Source of the DNA: Holophaga sp.
Lineage (GTDB): Bacteria > Acidobacteriota > Holophagae > Holophagales > Holophagaceae
Direction: 5' to 3'
Length of the DNA stretch: 64,000 nt
Assembly: GCA_031292735.1 (NCBI GenBank)
Contig: JARLGP010000264.1
Coordinates: 1 to 64,000 of the forward strand
Part shown: in pieces, positions 44,968-53,406 of the stretch
Layout: the number at the start of each line of letters is the position of its first letter
How positions within the stretch are numbered: the stretch's first letter is position 1
The notes under the pieces: generated by a model
Told to the model about the DNA's origin: nothing
Seen by the model: only the letters and a program-made list of their open reading frames with translations
The model's database searches: none
Translations under genes and position numbers: made by a program

Positions 44968-45717
44968 ATGCTTGAATGCAAAGACCTAATGATCGAATTC
45001 GACCGGAAATCGGTGCTCAAGGGCGTAAGCCTGGTCTTTCCCGACCGCAAGATCTCCGCCATCATCGGTCCCTCCGGCTGCGGCAAGTCCACCCTGCTGC
45101 GCGCCTTCAACCGGATGCACGACCTCACCCGGGGGGCCAAGGTGACCGGGTCGGTGACCCTCAACGGCCAGGAAATCTACCAGGACGGCCAGGACCCGGT
45201 GCTGATCCGGCGCCGGATCGGCATGGTGTTCCAGAAGGCCAACCCGTTCCCCACCCTGTCCATCTTCGACAACGCCATCGCCGGCCTGCGCCTGTCCGGC
45301 GAGCGCAACATGGGCCGGCTGAAGGATGCGGCCGAACAGGCCCTCATGGACGCGGCCATCTGGGACGAGGTGAAGGACCGGCTCAAGAGCAATCCCACCA
45401 CCCTGTCCGGCGGCCAACAGCAGCGCCTGTGCATCGCCCGGGCCCTGGCCGTGAATCCCGAAGTGCTGCTCATGGACGAGCCCTGCTCGGCCCTGGACCC
45501 CATCGCCACCGCCAAGATCGAGGAACTGATGTTCCGCCTGCGCGAACGGCTGACGGTGATCATCGTGACCCACAACATGCAGCAGGCCGCGCGAGCAAGC
45601 GACCGAACGGCATTTCTTTGGATGGGCGAACTGGTCGAGGCCGGGGAGACCGAAATGATCTTCACCTCGCCCAAGAAATCCATGACCGAAGACTATATCA
45701 CCGGGAGGTTTGGTTGA
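44968..45717 (+). CDS. pstB: Phosphate ABC transporter ATPase PstB
   Basis: A 249-residue ATPase with Walker [10 protein letters not shown] (about 31-39), signature LSGGQQQR (about 145), Walker [13 protein letters not shown] and the switch His in VTHNMQQA. The [11 protein letters not shown]-loop is the PstB type. It drives phosphate import with PstCA. Its TGA overlaps the ATG of the second phoU (TGATG). Confidence 0.96.
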   Translation: MLECKDLMIEFDRKSVLKGVSLVFPDRKISAIIGPSGCGKSTLLRAFNRMHDLTRGAKVTGSVTLNGQEIYQDGQDPVLIRRRIGMVFQKANPFPTLSIFDNAIAGLRLSGERNMGRLKDAAEQALMDAAIWDEVKDRLKSNPTTLSGGQQQRLCIARALAVNPEVLLMDEPCSALDPIATAKIEELMFRLRERLTVIIVTHNMQQAARASDRTAFLWMGELVEAGETEMIFTSPKKSMTEDYITGRFG

Positions 45718-46391
45718 TGCCCCGCCCTTTTGACGCAGATCTGCGTGATCTCAAGTTCGGCCTGCTGGCCATGGCCGGCCAGGTGGAGGAGATGCTCCAC
45801 CTGACCCAGCAGGCGCTGGCCGAACGTTCCAACCACAAGGCCGAGAAGGTGTCCCAGCTGGACAAGTTCGTGGACGAGGCCGAACTCAAGCTGGACCAGG
45901 CCTGCATCGATCTGCTGGCGCTGCGGGCTCCGTTCGCCTCCGATCTGCGGCTCATCGCCTCCTCGCTCAAGCTGGTTCCGGAACTGGAGCGGATCGGCGA
46001 CCACTGCTGCAACATCGCCCGCCGGGCCCTGGTGCTCAACCCCCAGCCGACCGTGCTCCCCGGCGACGACCTGCAGCGCCTGGGCGAAGACACCCAGTCC
46101 ATGGTGCACCGGGCCATGGACGCCTTCATCAACGGCGACGCCGAAATGGCCCGGGCGGTGATTCGCGCTGACGACCAGGTGGATACCCTGTATGTGCACA
46201 TCTATACTGAACTGCTGCGCACCATGCTGGCCGATCCGCTGTGCATCGAACGGTCCAGCCACCTGATCATCGTCATCAAGAACTGGGAACGCATCGCCGA
46301 CGTGGCTTCCAATATCGCCGAGGAGGTGCTTTTCATCCTCGAAGGGGTCAACGTGAAGCACCCCTACCTGCAGGCGCCCGCCAAGCCCTGA
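45717..46391 (+). CDS. phoU: PhoU-type phosphate signalling protein (second copy)
   Basis: A 224-residue PhoU, closely similar along its entire length to the copy at 41163, with identical stretches such as LALRAPFASDLRL and LADPLCIERSSHLIIVIKNW. Both metal-binding motifs are intact (ERIGDHCCNIARRA and ERIADVASNIAEEVLFI). It is translationally coupled to pstB, the usual place for phoU, so this is probably the ancestral position and the copy before pstS a duplicate, or the two form a heterodimer. Confidence 0.94.
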   Translation: MPRPFDADLRDLKFGLLAMAGQVEEMLHLTQQALAERSNHKAEKVSQLDKFVDEAELKLDQACIDLLALRAPFASDLRLIASSLKLVPELERIGDHCCNIARRALVLNPQPTVLPGDDLQRLGEDTQSMVHRAMDAFINGDAEMARAVIRADDQVDTLYVHIYTELLRTMLADPLCIERSSHLIIVIKNWERIADVASNIAEEVLFILEGVNVKHPYLQAPAKP

Positions 46392-46417
46392 CCGAACCCC
46401 TCATGATCGGAGTCAAG

Positions 46418-47128
46418 ATGCCCCATCTCCTCCTGCTCGAAGACGACACGGATATCCGCCTTGGCCTTGAGCAGCACCTCAAGCGGGAAGGCTTCTCCCT
46501 GAGCTCCTTCGAAAACGGGCGGGACGCCTTGAAGTGCATCGGCAGCTCCGCCACCGGGCAGTCGCCGCGGCTGGACGTGGCCCTGCTGGACCTCACCCTG
46601 CCCGACATGGACGGCCTGGACGTGCTCCGGGCGATCCGGGCCAACAGCCAGTACCGTGCCCTTCCGGTGGTGCTGGTCACCGCCCGCAACGAGGAGATCG
46701 ACCGGGTGCTGGGCCTGGAACTGGGGGCGGACGACTACATCTCCAAGCCGTTCTCCAGCCGCGAGCTGGTGGCCCGGATCCGGGCCATCCTGCGCCGGGC
46801 CGCGTTCATCGACCAGACCGACCAGACCCGGCAGCTGCAGTTCGGCCCCATCGGCCTGGACCTGGACATGCACACCGCCCGGGTGGAGGGGGGGGAGTCG
46901 CTGGACCTCACCCGCCGGGAATTCGAGCTGCTGGCCTACTTCCTGCAGAACCCCAGGCGGGTGCTGAGCCGGGAAAAGATCCTGCAGCAGGTGTGGGGCC
47001 TGGAATACCTGGGCGAAAGCCGCACCATCGACGCGCACGTGCGCCGGGTGCGCTCCAAGCTGGGCGATGCCGCCGCCCTGATCGAGACCGTGGTGGGCGT
47101 GGGCTACCGCCTGGGCAGCGTGGACTGA
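46418..47128 (+). CDS. phoB: PhoB-like OmpR-family response regulator
   Basis: A 236-residue regulator: receiver (1 to about 120) with acidic pair EDD at 8-10, phospho-Asp58 in LLDLTLPD and Lys110 in DDYISKPF; then a winged-helix DNA-binding domain with FELLAYFLQNP, ILQQVWG and the VGVGYRLG end. Position after pstB-phoU suggests PhoB, activator of the phosphate regulon. No PhoR kinase is next to it. The ATG at 46418 has GGAG about 9 bp upstream; one at 46403 would add five residues. Confidence 0.87.
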   Translation: MPHLLLLEDDTDIRLGLEQHLKREGFSLSSFENGRDALKCIGSSATGQSPRLDVALLDLTLPDMDGLDVLRAIRANSQYRALPVVLVTARNEEIDRVLGLELGADDYISKPFSSRELVARIRAILRRAAFIDQTDQTRQLQFGPIGLDLDMHTARVEGGESLDLTRREFELLAYFLQNPRRVLSREKILQQVWGLEYLGESRTIDAHVRRVRSKLGDAAALIETVVGVGYRLGSVD

Positions 47129-47135
47129 TCCCGGC

Positions 47136-47690
47136 CTACTTGACCGCCTTGATGGTGAAACTTCCATCACCGGGCTTGTTGATGTCGATGACATCGGCGA
47201 CATCCGTGCTGTCCACGAAGGCGGCCTTCTCCAGGTAGAGCTTGGCCGCGCCGTCGGACACGCTCATGGCGAAGCTGGCCGAGCCGGGGCTCTTCTTGGA
47301 GGTGCTGGTCACGGTGAAGTAGACGGCCTTCAGCTTGTCCTTGGATTTGGCTTCCTCCACCAGTTCCACCTTGGTGGCGGTTTTCTTCTTGAGGATCGTG
47401 TCGCCCTGGCCGGAGATGGTCTTGGCGCCCACCTTGAGCTTGAGGGCCGACGAACCCGAGACCGGCTTGGGATCCTCGAATTTATGCGCCCCCATTTCGC
47501 CGCTCATCTTGAACTTGATGGTCCAATCGCTGGCGGAGTCGTTCTGGAAGACGATGCCTTCCGGGGCGGCGGGCTTGTCATCGCCATTGGCGTCGTCGTC
47601 ATCGGCCGGGGTGAAGGCGTTCAGGCCGATCGGAATGAAGAAGCAAAGAAGAATCAGTAGTTTGGCGGTTTTTTGCAGATTAAAGTGCAC
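47136..47690 (-). CDS. Secreted hypothetical protein
   Basis: An unrecognised 184-residue protein from a GTG at 47690, with GGAGG about 9 bp upstream. The N-terminus VHFNLQKTAKLLILLCFFIP is a signal peptide; it is followed by an acidic Asp-rich linker (DDDDANGDD) and a Lys/Ser-rich beta-type domain starting FQNDSASDWTIKFKM. That opening resembles FFNRSGQEWRLTL of the secreted orphan at 13120-13656, so they may be paralogues. It is convergent with the phoB-like gene (7 bp apart). Confidence 0.65.
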   Translation of the reverse strand: MHFNLQKTAKLLILLCFFIPIGLNAFTPADDDDANGDDKPAAPEGIVFQNDSASDWTIKFKMSGEMGAHKFEDPKPVSGSSALKLKVGAKTISGQGDTILKKKTATKVELVEEAKSKDKLKAVYFTVTSTSKKSPGSASFAMSVSDGAAKLYLEKAAFVDSTDVADVIDINKPGDGSFTIKAVK

Positions 47691-47949
47691 CCCTGCCTCC
47701 AGACAGAAATCGAGAGTGGTCCCCCAGCGGCCCCGGGGCAACCGTTGACGTATTGAATCGTTCTGGGCGAGAACGTTAATAAATTATTATTCAAAACCGC
47801 CGGCTGGCAAGGATGAATTATTAACTAACGATGAGACCGACCCGGTTCCAGCGGCATCCCGCGCCGGCAAAGACCCATGTCCGGGATTTCGGCTAGGTGG
47901 CCCGGGTGGTCCAAGGCACAATGGAGGTATTGGATTACTGGGAGCATCA

Positions 47950-48600
47950 ATGTCTTTGAACTCGCTCATCGCCTGGCTCAAACCCCGGGAAATGGTCTTT
48001 TTCGATCTGCTTGAAAGCTCGGTTGCCAACCTGTTGAAGGCTTCGCAGCTGTTCGAACAGGAGTTCGTTTCCCGGGAGCGGCCCGACCAGTGGCACGCGA
48101 TGCGCCGCAAGATGAAGGAGCTGGAGCACGTGGGCGACGAGGTCACCCACGACATCGTCGACCGCCTGAACCGCACCTTCGTGACCCCCCTGGAGCGGGA
48201 GGACATCCTGGCCCTGGCCCACGCCCTGGACGATGTGGTTGATTGCCTGGACGGGGTCAGCGAGCGCCTGGTGCTCTACAAGGTCACCACGGTGATGCCG
48301 CTGGCCGCCCAGCTGGCCCACCTGGTGGTGCTCGGCAGCGAGGAGCTGGTGCCGCTCATCGCCAGCCTGCGCAACATGTCCAACACCCGGGCCATCAACA
48401 GCCAGATCCACGCCTGCATGGAGCTGGAAAACCAGGCCGACGCGGTGTTCCACCAGGCCCTGGCCGAGATCTTCGAGGATCCCAAGGATCCGGTTGAACT
48501 CATCAAATGGAAGGAGATCCTCGCCCTGTTGGAAGATGCCACCGACCGGATCGAGCTGGTTTCCAAGGTCGTCAGTTCCACCGTCATGCGCAACGCCTGA
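47950..48600 (+). CDS. DUF47 (PhoU-like) Pit accessory protein
   Basis: A 216-residue helical protein of the DUF47/TIGR00153 family, distant relatives of PhoU. It shows MRRKMKELEHVGDEVTHDIVDRLN, FVTPLEREDILALAHALDDVVD and an acidic C-terminal helix ending DATDRIELVSKVV. Such proteins act with Pit transporters to control low-affinity phosphate uptake. It lies 16 bp before the pit gene on the same strand, the classic pair. Confidence 0.92.
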   Translation: MSLNSLIAWLKPREMVFFDLLESSVANLLKASQLFEQEFVSRERPDQWHAMRRKMKELEHVGDEVTHDIVDRLNRTFVTPLEREDILALAHALDDVVDCLDGVSERLVLYKVTTVMPLAAQLAHLVVLGSEELVPLIASLRNMSNTRAINSQIHACMELENQADAVFHQALAEIFEDPKDPVELIKWKEILALLEDATDRIELVSKVVSSTVMRNA

Positions 48601-48616
48601 GCGGAACGGACCTCCT

Positions 48617-49615
48617 ATGTTCTTCATGCTCATCCTGATCGTCCTGATGTCCTGGGGCATTGACTTCATCAACGGCTTCCACGACACGGCCAACGCCATC
48701 GCCACCGTGGTCTCCACCGGAGTCATGTCCGCCCGCAACGCCATCCTGATGGCCGCCTGCCTCAATTTCGGCGGCGCCCTGCTGGGCACCCACGTGGCCA
48801 CCACCATCGCCTCGGGCCTGGCGGACGTGCATTTCATCGTTCCGGAAGTGATCGTCGCGGCCCTGGCCTCGGCCATCATCTGGGATCTCGGCACCTGGTA
48901 CTTCGGGATCCCCTCCAGCACCAGCCACACCCTCATGGGCGGCCTGGCCGGCGCCGTGGTGGCCCATGCCGGCGTGGCGGCCCTGCACCTCCACAAGCTG
49001 GAGGAGATCGCCGCCTTCATCATCATCTCCCCGGTGCTCGGCTTCCTGGTGGGCATGGTGCTCATCCTGCTGATCCTGCGCATCTGCAAGAACCTGGCCC
49101 AGCGCCGGGTGAACGTGGCGTTCCGCAAGCTGCAGCTGCTTTCCGCCAGCGCCATGGCCTTCACCCATGGCCAGAACGATGCCCAGAAGGCCATGGGGGT
49201 GATCTGCCTGGCCCTGATCATGTACGGCAAGCTGTCCGTGGTCCCGGGGCACATGGTGGCGGTTCCGCTCTGGGTGAAGATCGGCTGCGCCAGCATGATG
49301 GCCTTCGGCACCTCCACGGGCGGCTGGCGGATCATCCGGACCATGGGCCACAAGATCGTCAAGCTGCGCCCGATCCACGGCTTCGCCGCGGAATCGGCCG
49401 CGGCCCTGGTGCTGTTCACCACCGCCCACCTGGGCATCCCGGTGTCCACCACCCACTCCATCACCGGCGCCATCATGGGCGTGGGCGCCAGCATGAACGC
49501 CTCCGCGGTGCGCTGGGGCGTGGCCGGGAACATCTTCGTGGCCTGGATCCTGACCATCCCATGCAGCTTCATGCTGGCGGCGGGAATCCTCAAGCTGATC
49601 CACCCCTTCTTCTAG
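48617..49615 (+). CDS. pit: Inorganic phosphate transporter (PiT family)
   Basis: A 332-residue inner-membrane carrier with about 10 helices. Both PiT signatures are present: GFHDTANAIATVV near the N-terminus and AFTHGQNDAQKAMGV in the second half, plus GIPSSTSHTLMGG and GIPVSTTHSITGA inverted-repeat loops. It imports metal-phosphate or phosphate with protons. With DUF47 upstream it gives the cell a low-affinity route beside the Pst system. Confidence 0.95.
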   Translation: MFFMLILIVLMSWGIDFINGFHDTANAIATVVSTGVMSARNAILMAACLNFGGALLGTHVATTIASGLADVHFIVPEVIVAALASAIIWDLGTWYFGIPSSTSHTLMGGLAGAVVAHAGVAALHLHKLEEIAAFIIISPVLGFLVGMVLILLILRICKNLAQRRVNVAFRKLQLLSASAMAFTHGQNDAQKAMGVICLALIMYGKLSVVPGHMVAVPLWVKIGCASMMAFGTSTGGWRIIRTMGHKIVKLRPIHGFAAESAAALVLFTTAHLGIPVSTTHSITGAIMGVGASMNASAVRWGVAGNIFVAWILTIPCSFMLAAGILKLIHPFF

Positions 49616-49808
49616 TTGGCTCGAGGCCGATCCCGCCGCGTTCGGACCGGGATGCCGTTCGACGTTCAGCCGGACCTCATCGCCGTTCACCGGCGGATTC
49701 CTGCCACTCACCCCGGTGGCCATTTCCCTGAACCATTGCGGAGCAAGATAGAGTCATCCACCGCATCCGGCCGGGCTTTGCCCGGACCATCCCCTAGAGG
49801 AGGGAACC

Positions 49809-50051
49809 ATGACCCTGTCCAGCATTTCTCCGCTCACCACGGCCGGGGTGCCGCCCGCCAGCCCGAATCCCCCGGCCCCCCCGGAAGACGATCCGGGCGC
49901 CGACGCCATCGCCGCCCAGCTGGAATCGCCGGCGGACTCCATGAGCATCTCTTCCCTGGGTCAGGCCCTCTCCAGTTCCCCGGACACCGTCAGCGGTCCC
50001 TCGGCGCTCATGGGCACGTACAATATCGACGGCTCCGTGGCGTCCAGCTAG
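49809..50051 (+). CDS. Small hypothetical protein, Pro/Ser-rich
   Basis: An 80-residue protein with a strong ribosome site (AGGAGG about 7 bp before ATG). It has no signal peptide or motif; it is Pro-, Ser-, Ala- and Asp-rich and predicted disordered. The start MTLSSISPLTTAG resembles MDISSVANPTSG of the small protein at 50702, suggesting a shared N-terminal tag and related roles. A 193-bp gap before it shows no feature. Confidence 0.5.
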   Translation: MTLSSISPLTTAGVPPASPNPPAPPEDDPGADAIAAQLESPADSMSISSLGQALSSSPDTVSGPSALMGTYNIDGSVASS

Positions 50052-50076
50052 CGCCCCCTTGCGGATCCCCGGTTCC

Positions 50077-50673
50077 ATGCGCCAAGAGGCCTCCCCCAAC
50101 CCATCCCGCCTGCGCCCGCTGCGTGGGCTCCGCATCGGTCTGCTCCTGATCCTGCTGCCGGGGCTTGGCTGCAAGCAGCCGGTGCAGCCTGGGCCGGTGG
50201 AGGTACGGATCTATGACCTGAGCGGCAACAAGCTGCTGCTCTGCGATCTGTCCGGGTCCAACCGCAGCCGAAACCAGGGCTTCATCAAAAGCAAGTCCAC
50301 CGGAGGCGAGCAGTTCCGCGGCGAGTGGATCCGGCTCAATCAGGTGAAGGACTCCAGCCAAACCCCCAGCAGCATCTACCCGTCCTCGATCCCGGCCATC
50401 AACTCGCAAATCAACCCGATGAGCCAGGCGTGGAGCTGGGCGGCCGAGTTTGGCATCGATTTCAAAAATTTCCCCGACACCTACTTCTCGTTCATGTTGT
50501 ATGGGGACGCCGGCACCCTCATCACCGGGTTTTTCCTGAACAACGCCTCCGCGGGCAACGGGATGATCCAGAACCTCCTCAGCGGCGCCTACCTGAGCAG
50601 GCAGCCTCCGGGCAACGGCCTGCTGGGGGCCGCCAAGGACAACAAGGGGCACCGCTACAAGCTGATGGGGTAG
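50077..50673 (+). CDS. Putative lipoprotein of unknown function
   Basis: A 198-residue protein with a basic start, hydrophobic core (LRIGLLLILLPG) and lipobox LPGLGC at about 28-33, giving a lipid-anchored envelope protein with Lys next to Cys, not an obvious inner-membrane Asp+2 signal. The mature part has a W-rich region (SQAWSWAAEFGIDF) and ends GHRYKLMG; I recognise no family. Between two small Pro-rich protein genes, probably one transcription unit. Confidence 0.6.
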   Translation: MRQEASPNPSRLRPLRGLRIGLLLILLPGLGCKQPVQPGPVEVRIYDLSGNKLLLCDLSGSNRSRNQGFIKSKSTGGEQFRGEWIRLNQVKDSSQTPSSIYPSSIPAINSQINPMSQAWSWAAEFGIDFKNFPDTYFSFMLYGDAGTLITGFFLNNASAGNGMIQNLLSGAYLSRQPPGNGLLGAAKDNKGHRYKLMG

Positions 50674-50701
50674 TCGCACTTTTTCCAGAATCGAGGAACC
50701 C

Positions 50702-51091
50702 ATGGACATCTCCAGCGTGGCAAATCCGACTTCCGGGCCGCAATGGCCGGCGCTCCATCCAGCCAAGGCAGCCCAGATGGCCCCGGCGGACCCGAACGCC
50801 GCGCCAACCCAACCGGCCACCCCAAGCCCAGCCACCGCCACAACCCCCTCAACCCCCTCAACCGCCACGACCGCCACGACCGCCACGACCACCACGACCA
50901 CCCCGGTGGCGGCGACGGCAACCGACGCCGCCTCGGCCCAACCCCCGTCGGAATTCAAGTCGGTCACGTACGGGGCCTTGGGCATCGATCCCCCGGATGG
51001 GCAGCCGACCTCCCAGGACGACGATTACCGTGCCGGCCAATGGGCCGGGGCTGCCCTGAAGGTTGGCGGAGTCATCGCGCTGCTAGCTTGA
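50702..51091 (+). CDS. Small Thr/Pro/Ala low-complexity protein
   Basis: A 129-residue protein with GAGGAA before the ATG. Residues about 35-72 are a low-complexity Thr/Pro/Ala/Ser tract built from 9-bp DNA repeats. The C-terminal end (AGAALKVGGVIALLA) is hydrophobic and could insert in membrane. No signal peptide. Its N-terminus resembles that of the 49809 product. Unknown function. Confidence 0.5.
   Translation: MDISSVANPTSGPQWPALHPAKAAQMAPADPNAAPTQPATPSPATATTPSTPSTATTATTATTTTTTPVAATATDAASAQPPSEFKSVTYGALGIDPPDGQPTSQDDDYRAGQWAGAALKVGGVIALLA
50841..50904. repeat. 9-bp coding minisatellite
   Basis: Two copies of CAACCCCCT (50841-50858), then three of ACCGCCACG (50861-50887) and two ACCACCACG-like units. 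They encode Thr-Pro-Ser and Thr-Ala-Thr triplets in the 50702 gene and could vary in number without shifting the frame. Confidence 0.8.
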
Positions 51092-51156
51092 TTAATTCAT
51101 AATTTGCTGTTCGTGGAAGGCCCAGGCCTTTGGCTTGCCTGAAATTTGGAGGAACG

Positions 51157-51741
51157 ATGCCTTTGCAACGCTCAATCGGGATCCTGATCCTGGCCGTGGG
51201 CCTGGCACCCCTGGGGGCCCAGGACATGGGCTCCGCATCCGGGAGCTCCATGTCGATCTTCAATACCCAAAGCCGCGTCGGGATCCAGGGGTTCCTGGTC
51301 TCCCCCCAGGGCGATCTGCGCGACGCCGTGGGGGGCAGGACCGGGTTCCAGGTGGGGGCCCACTGGTCCATCGGCTACGACGGCGGCGGCGAGCTGCGCC
51401 CCAGGGTCGACTACACCCGGTTCGACGGGGGCTCCCTCAGTTTCTCCTCCACCCTCTCCACCACCACCCTGCAGGGGGTGGGGGTCGGCGTGGACTACCT
51501 GCGCTACCTGGATGGCAGCCACCTGGGTTTCTACGTCCTGGCCGGCGCCAGCATCAACTGGTGGGATGCCAGCTACCGCTTCGCATCGGATTCCGAGGGC
51601 ACCTACCCCGCCGCCCAGGTGGGCGTCGGCCACCGGTTCAACCAGGCCCTGGCGGTGGAGTTCGATGTGGGTTATGGCCCGTTCCGCCCCTCCATGGGCG
51701 CGGGGGATACGATCAAGCTTGGCGCTTTCTATAAGTTCTGA
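51157..51741 (+). CDS. Small outer-membrane beta-barrel protein
   Basis: A 194-residue protein with a signal peptide (MPLQRSIGILILAVGLAPLGAQ) and about eight amphipathic beta strands, e.g. GFQVGAHWSIGYDGG, PRVDYTRFDG, GVGVDYLRYL, FYVLAGASINWW, ending in aromatic KF. This is the pattern of OmpX/OmpW-sized barrels. GGAGG is 5-9 bp before the ATG. Only 6 bp separates it from flgH on the same strand. Confidence 0.72.
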   Translation: MPLQRSIGILILAVGLAPLGAQDMGSASGSSMSIFNTQSRVGIQGFLVSPQGDLRDAVGGRTGFQVGAHWSIGYDGGGELRPRVDYTRFDGGSLSFSSTLSTTTLQGVGVGVDYLRYLDGSHLGFYVLAGASINWWDASYRFASDSEGTYPAAQVGVGHRFNQALAVEFDVGYGPFRPSMGAGDTIKLGAFYKF

Positions 51742-51747
51742 TGGGCA

Positions 51748-52485
51748 ATGAAGAAGGTTCCGGATGCCCGGTGCGGTCCGGGAGATTGGAGGTGCGCCTT
51801 GCGCTGTTTTCTGCCGTTTGCCGTGGGTCTGCTGGGCTTGCTGGGCTGTTCCCTGCCTACGCCCTCCAACCCCAGCGTAGTCAAAATGCCCGCCATTCCC
51901 TACCTGGACCAGAACGGCCCCGTTCCCTCGCTTTCGGACGGTTCCCTGTGGCAGGACCGACCGATGGTGGCCGATCTGCGGGCCCGCCGGCTCAACGATC
52001 TGGTGACCATCCGCATCACCGAGAACAGCACCGCCAAGGTCACGGGGGATCTCAACACCAGCCGGAACGGCGCCAACTCGCTCAAGGCGACCTCCTTCCT
52101 GGACAAGGTGGCCACCCTGGGCATGGATAGCAAGGGCACCTCGCTGTCCACCCCGGTCACCAGCGGCACCACCACCTCCTTCAAGGGGGCCGGCAGCACC
52201 GACCGCACCGCGGTCTTCACCAGCACCGTCACCGCCCGGGTGGTGCGGGTGCTGGACAACGGCAACCTGATCTTCGAAGGCTTCCGGGATATCCAGCTGA
52301 ACAACGAGACCCAGCGCCTCTACGTGGCCGGGATGATCAATCCCATGCTCCTGGACGTGAACAACAGCATCGCCTCCTCCCAGGTGGCGGAACTGAAGCT
52401 GGGCTACGGCGGCCAGGGGGTGGTGGACGAGACCACCCGGCCCGGCTACGCCAGCCGGTTGCTCAATTACATCTGGCCGTTCTAA
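51748..52485 (+). CDS. flgH: Flagellar L-ring protein FlgH (orphan)
   Basis: A 245-residue lipoprotein (lipobox LLGLLGC near residue 34) that forms the outer-membrane L ring around the flagellar rod. Family marks: SLWQDRPMVADLRARRLNDLVTIRI, ITENSTAKV, and the C-terminus RLYVAGMINP..GYASRLLNYIWPF. No other flagellar gene (flgG, flgI, flgA) is in the window. It either serves a flagellum encoded elsewhere or another outer-membrane ring. Confidence 0.9.
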   Translation: MKKVPDARCGPGDWRCALRCFLPFAVGLLGLLGCSLPTPSNPSVVKMPAIPYLDQNGPVPSLSDGSLWQDRPMVADLRARRLNDLVTIRITENSTAKVTGDLNTSRNGANSLKATSFLDKVATLGMDSKGTSLSTPVTSGTTTSFKGAGSTDRTAVFTSTVTARVVRVLDNGNLIFEGFRDIQLNNETQRLYVAGMINPMLLDVNNSIASSQVAELKLGYGGQGVVDETTRPGYASRLLNYIWPF

Positions 52486-52516
52486 TCCGGGGCGCCAGTA
52501 CAAAATAATTTTTAAT

Positions 52517-52576
52517 GGCCGGCCGGACGCTTTTCTCCGAGTGCCCTTCAGCGTCCGGGCCAGCCTCGGGCCGGCC
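52517..52576. other. Nested GC-rich inverted repeat after flgH
   Basis: GGCCGGCC at 52517-52524 and 52569-52576 enclose CCGGACGC (52523-52530) and GCGTCCGG (52551-52558). The whole can fold as a two-tier hairpin 31 bp after the flgH stop. No T-run follows; a role in termination is possible but unproven. Confidence 0.5.
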
Positions 52577-52688
52577 GGTTCCCGGCAGGGGGTTCTCCTT
52601 TATTAAAGATCATGGAATCCGCAATTTCTTCCCTTGACCGGGATTGCTACCTTTCCAACAGGGACCTGGAATTCCTTGGAGGCTGGAC

Positions 52689-53000
52689 ATGGTGGCGACG
52701 CTGAATGCATGGAACGAGGCGCTGCTTCTGAGGTCCGCCCTGTTGACCCTGGGGGTCGAGGAGGGGGAGATCGCCTTCCCGGAGCCGGACGCCCCCCAGC
52801 GCGGCCGGGCGCTGTACTTCGTGTCGGAAGCCATCCACGAGGCGCCCGACATCACCCCCACCTGCGCCGAGGCGCTGCGGGAGCTGCTGGAGGATTTCCG
52901 CACCTCCCTGGAGGGGCGCTCCATCCGGCTGGACGCCGGGGCGGTGGACCTGTTCGACGGCGATTCCGGGGATTTCCTGGTGCCGTGGTTCGGCCACTAA
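52689..53000 (+). CDS. Small acidic hypothetical protein
   Basis: A 103-residue acidic protein of no family I know. TTGGAGG lies about 8 bp before the ATG, supporting translation. It has no signal peptide or membrane segment. It has an ALYFVSEAIHEAPDITPTCAEAL stretch and ends in acidic LFDGDSGDFLVPWFGH. It is convergent with the orphan at 53010. Confidence 0.6.
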   Translation: MVATLNAWNEALLLRSALLTLGVEEGEIAFPEPDAPQRGRALYFVSEAIHEAPDITPTCAEALRELLEDFRTSLEGRSIRLDAGAVDLFDGDSGDFLVPWFGH

Positions 53001-53009
53001 TTCGCTAAA

Positions 53010-53312
53010 TCAGCGGCTGTAGCGCCTGAGCATGCGCATGTTCCGGCGGTAGGCGGCGCCGCGGGTGAAGTTGATGGCCACCTGCTTGGGGAAGCGGGTG
53101 ATGGAGCTGGCCAGGCCGATGAAGGTGCGCACGGTCTGGGCGGCGAACCGGCCCTGGCGGGCGGCATTGTCGTAATAGACCATCAGTGCGCTGCGCATGA
53201 TGGATTTGGGCAGGTTGAACAAGCCATAGGATTCCAGCACATCGTGATTGATCCGGCGGGTTCCGTCCTGCTCGGTGACGATGAGGTCCTCCGGTTTTAT
53301 TTCCTGCCGCAT
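53010..53312 (-). CDS. Small basic hypothetical protein
   Basis: A 100-residue protein. An acidic start (MRQEIKPEDLIVTEQDGTRRI) leads to a basic, helical C-terminal half (KSIMRSALMVYYDNAARQG, then AAYRRNMRMLRRYSR). A GGGAG-type ribosome site precedes the ATG. No motif known to me; a nucleic-acid or membrane-surface role would fit the basic tail but is unproven. Read in the same direction as prfC, which ends 95 bp upstream. Confidence 0.55.
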   Translation of the reverse strand: MRQEIKPEDLIVTEQDGTRRINHDVLESYGLFNLPKSIMRSALMVYYDNAARQGRFAAQTVRTFIGLASSITRFPKQVAINFTRGAAYRRNMRMLRRYSR

Positions 53313-53406
53313 GGCCTGCTCCCGTTGGGAGGTTTATCGGATGAAAAGGACTCGAAGCTTAGAATATATCGGCTGTCGGCGGAATGGAGAACAGGAATTC
53401 GGTGTT

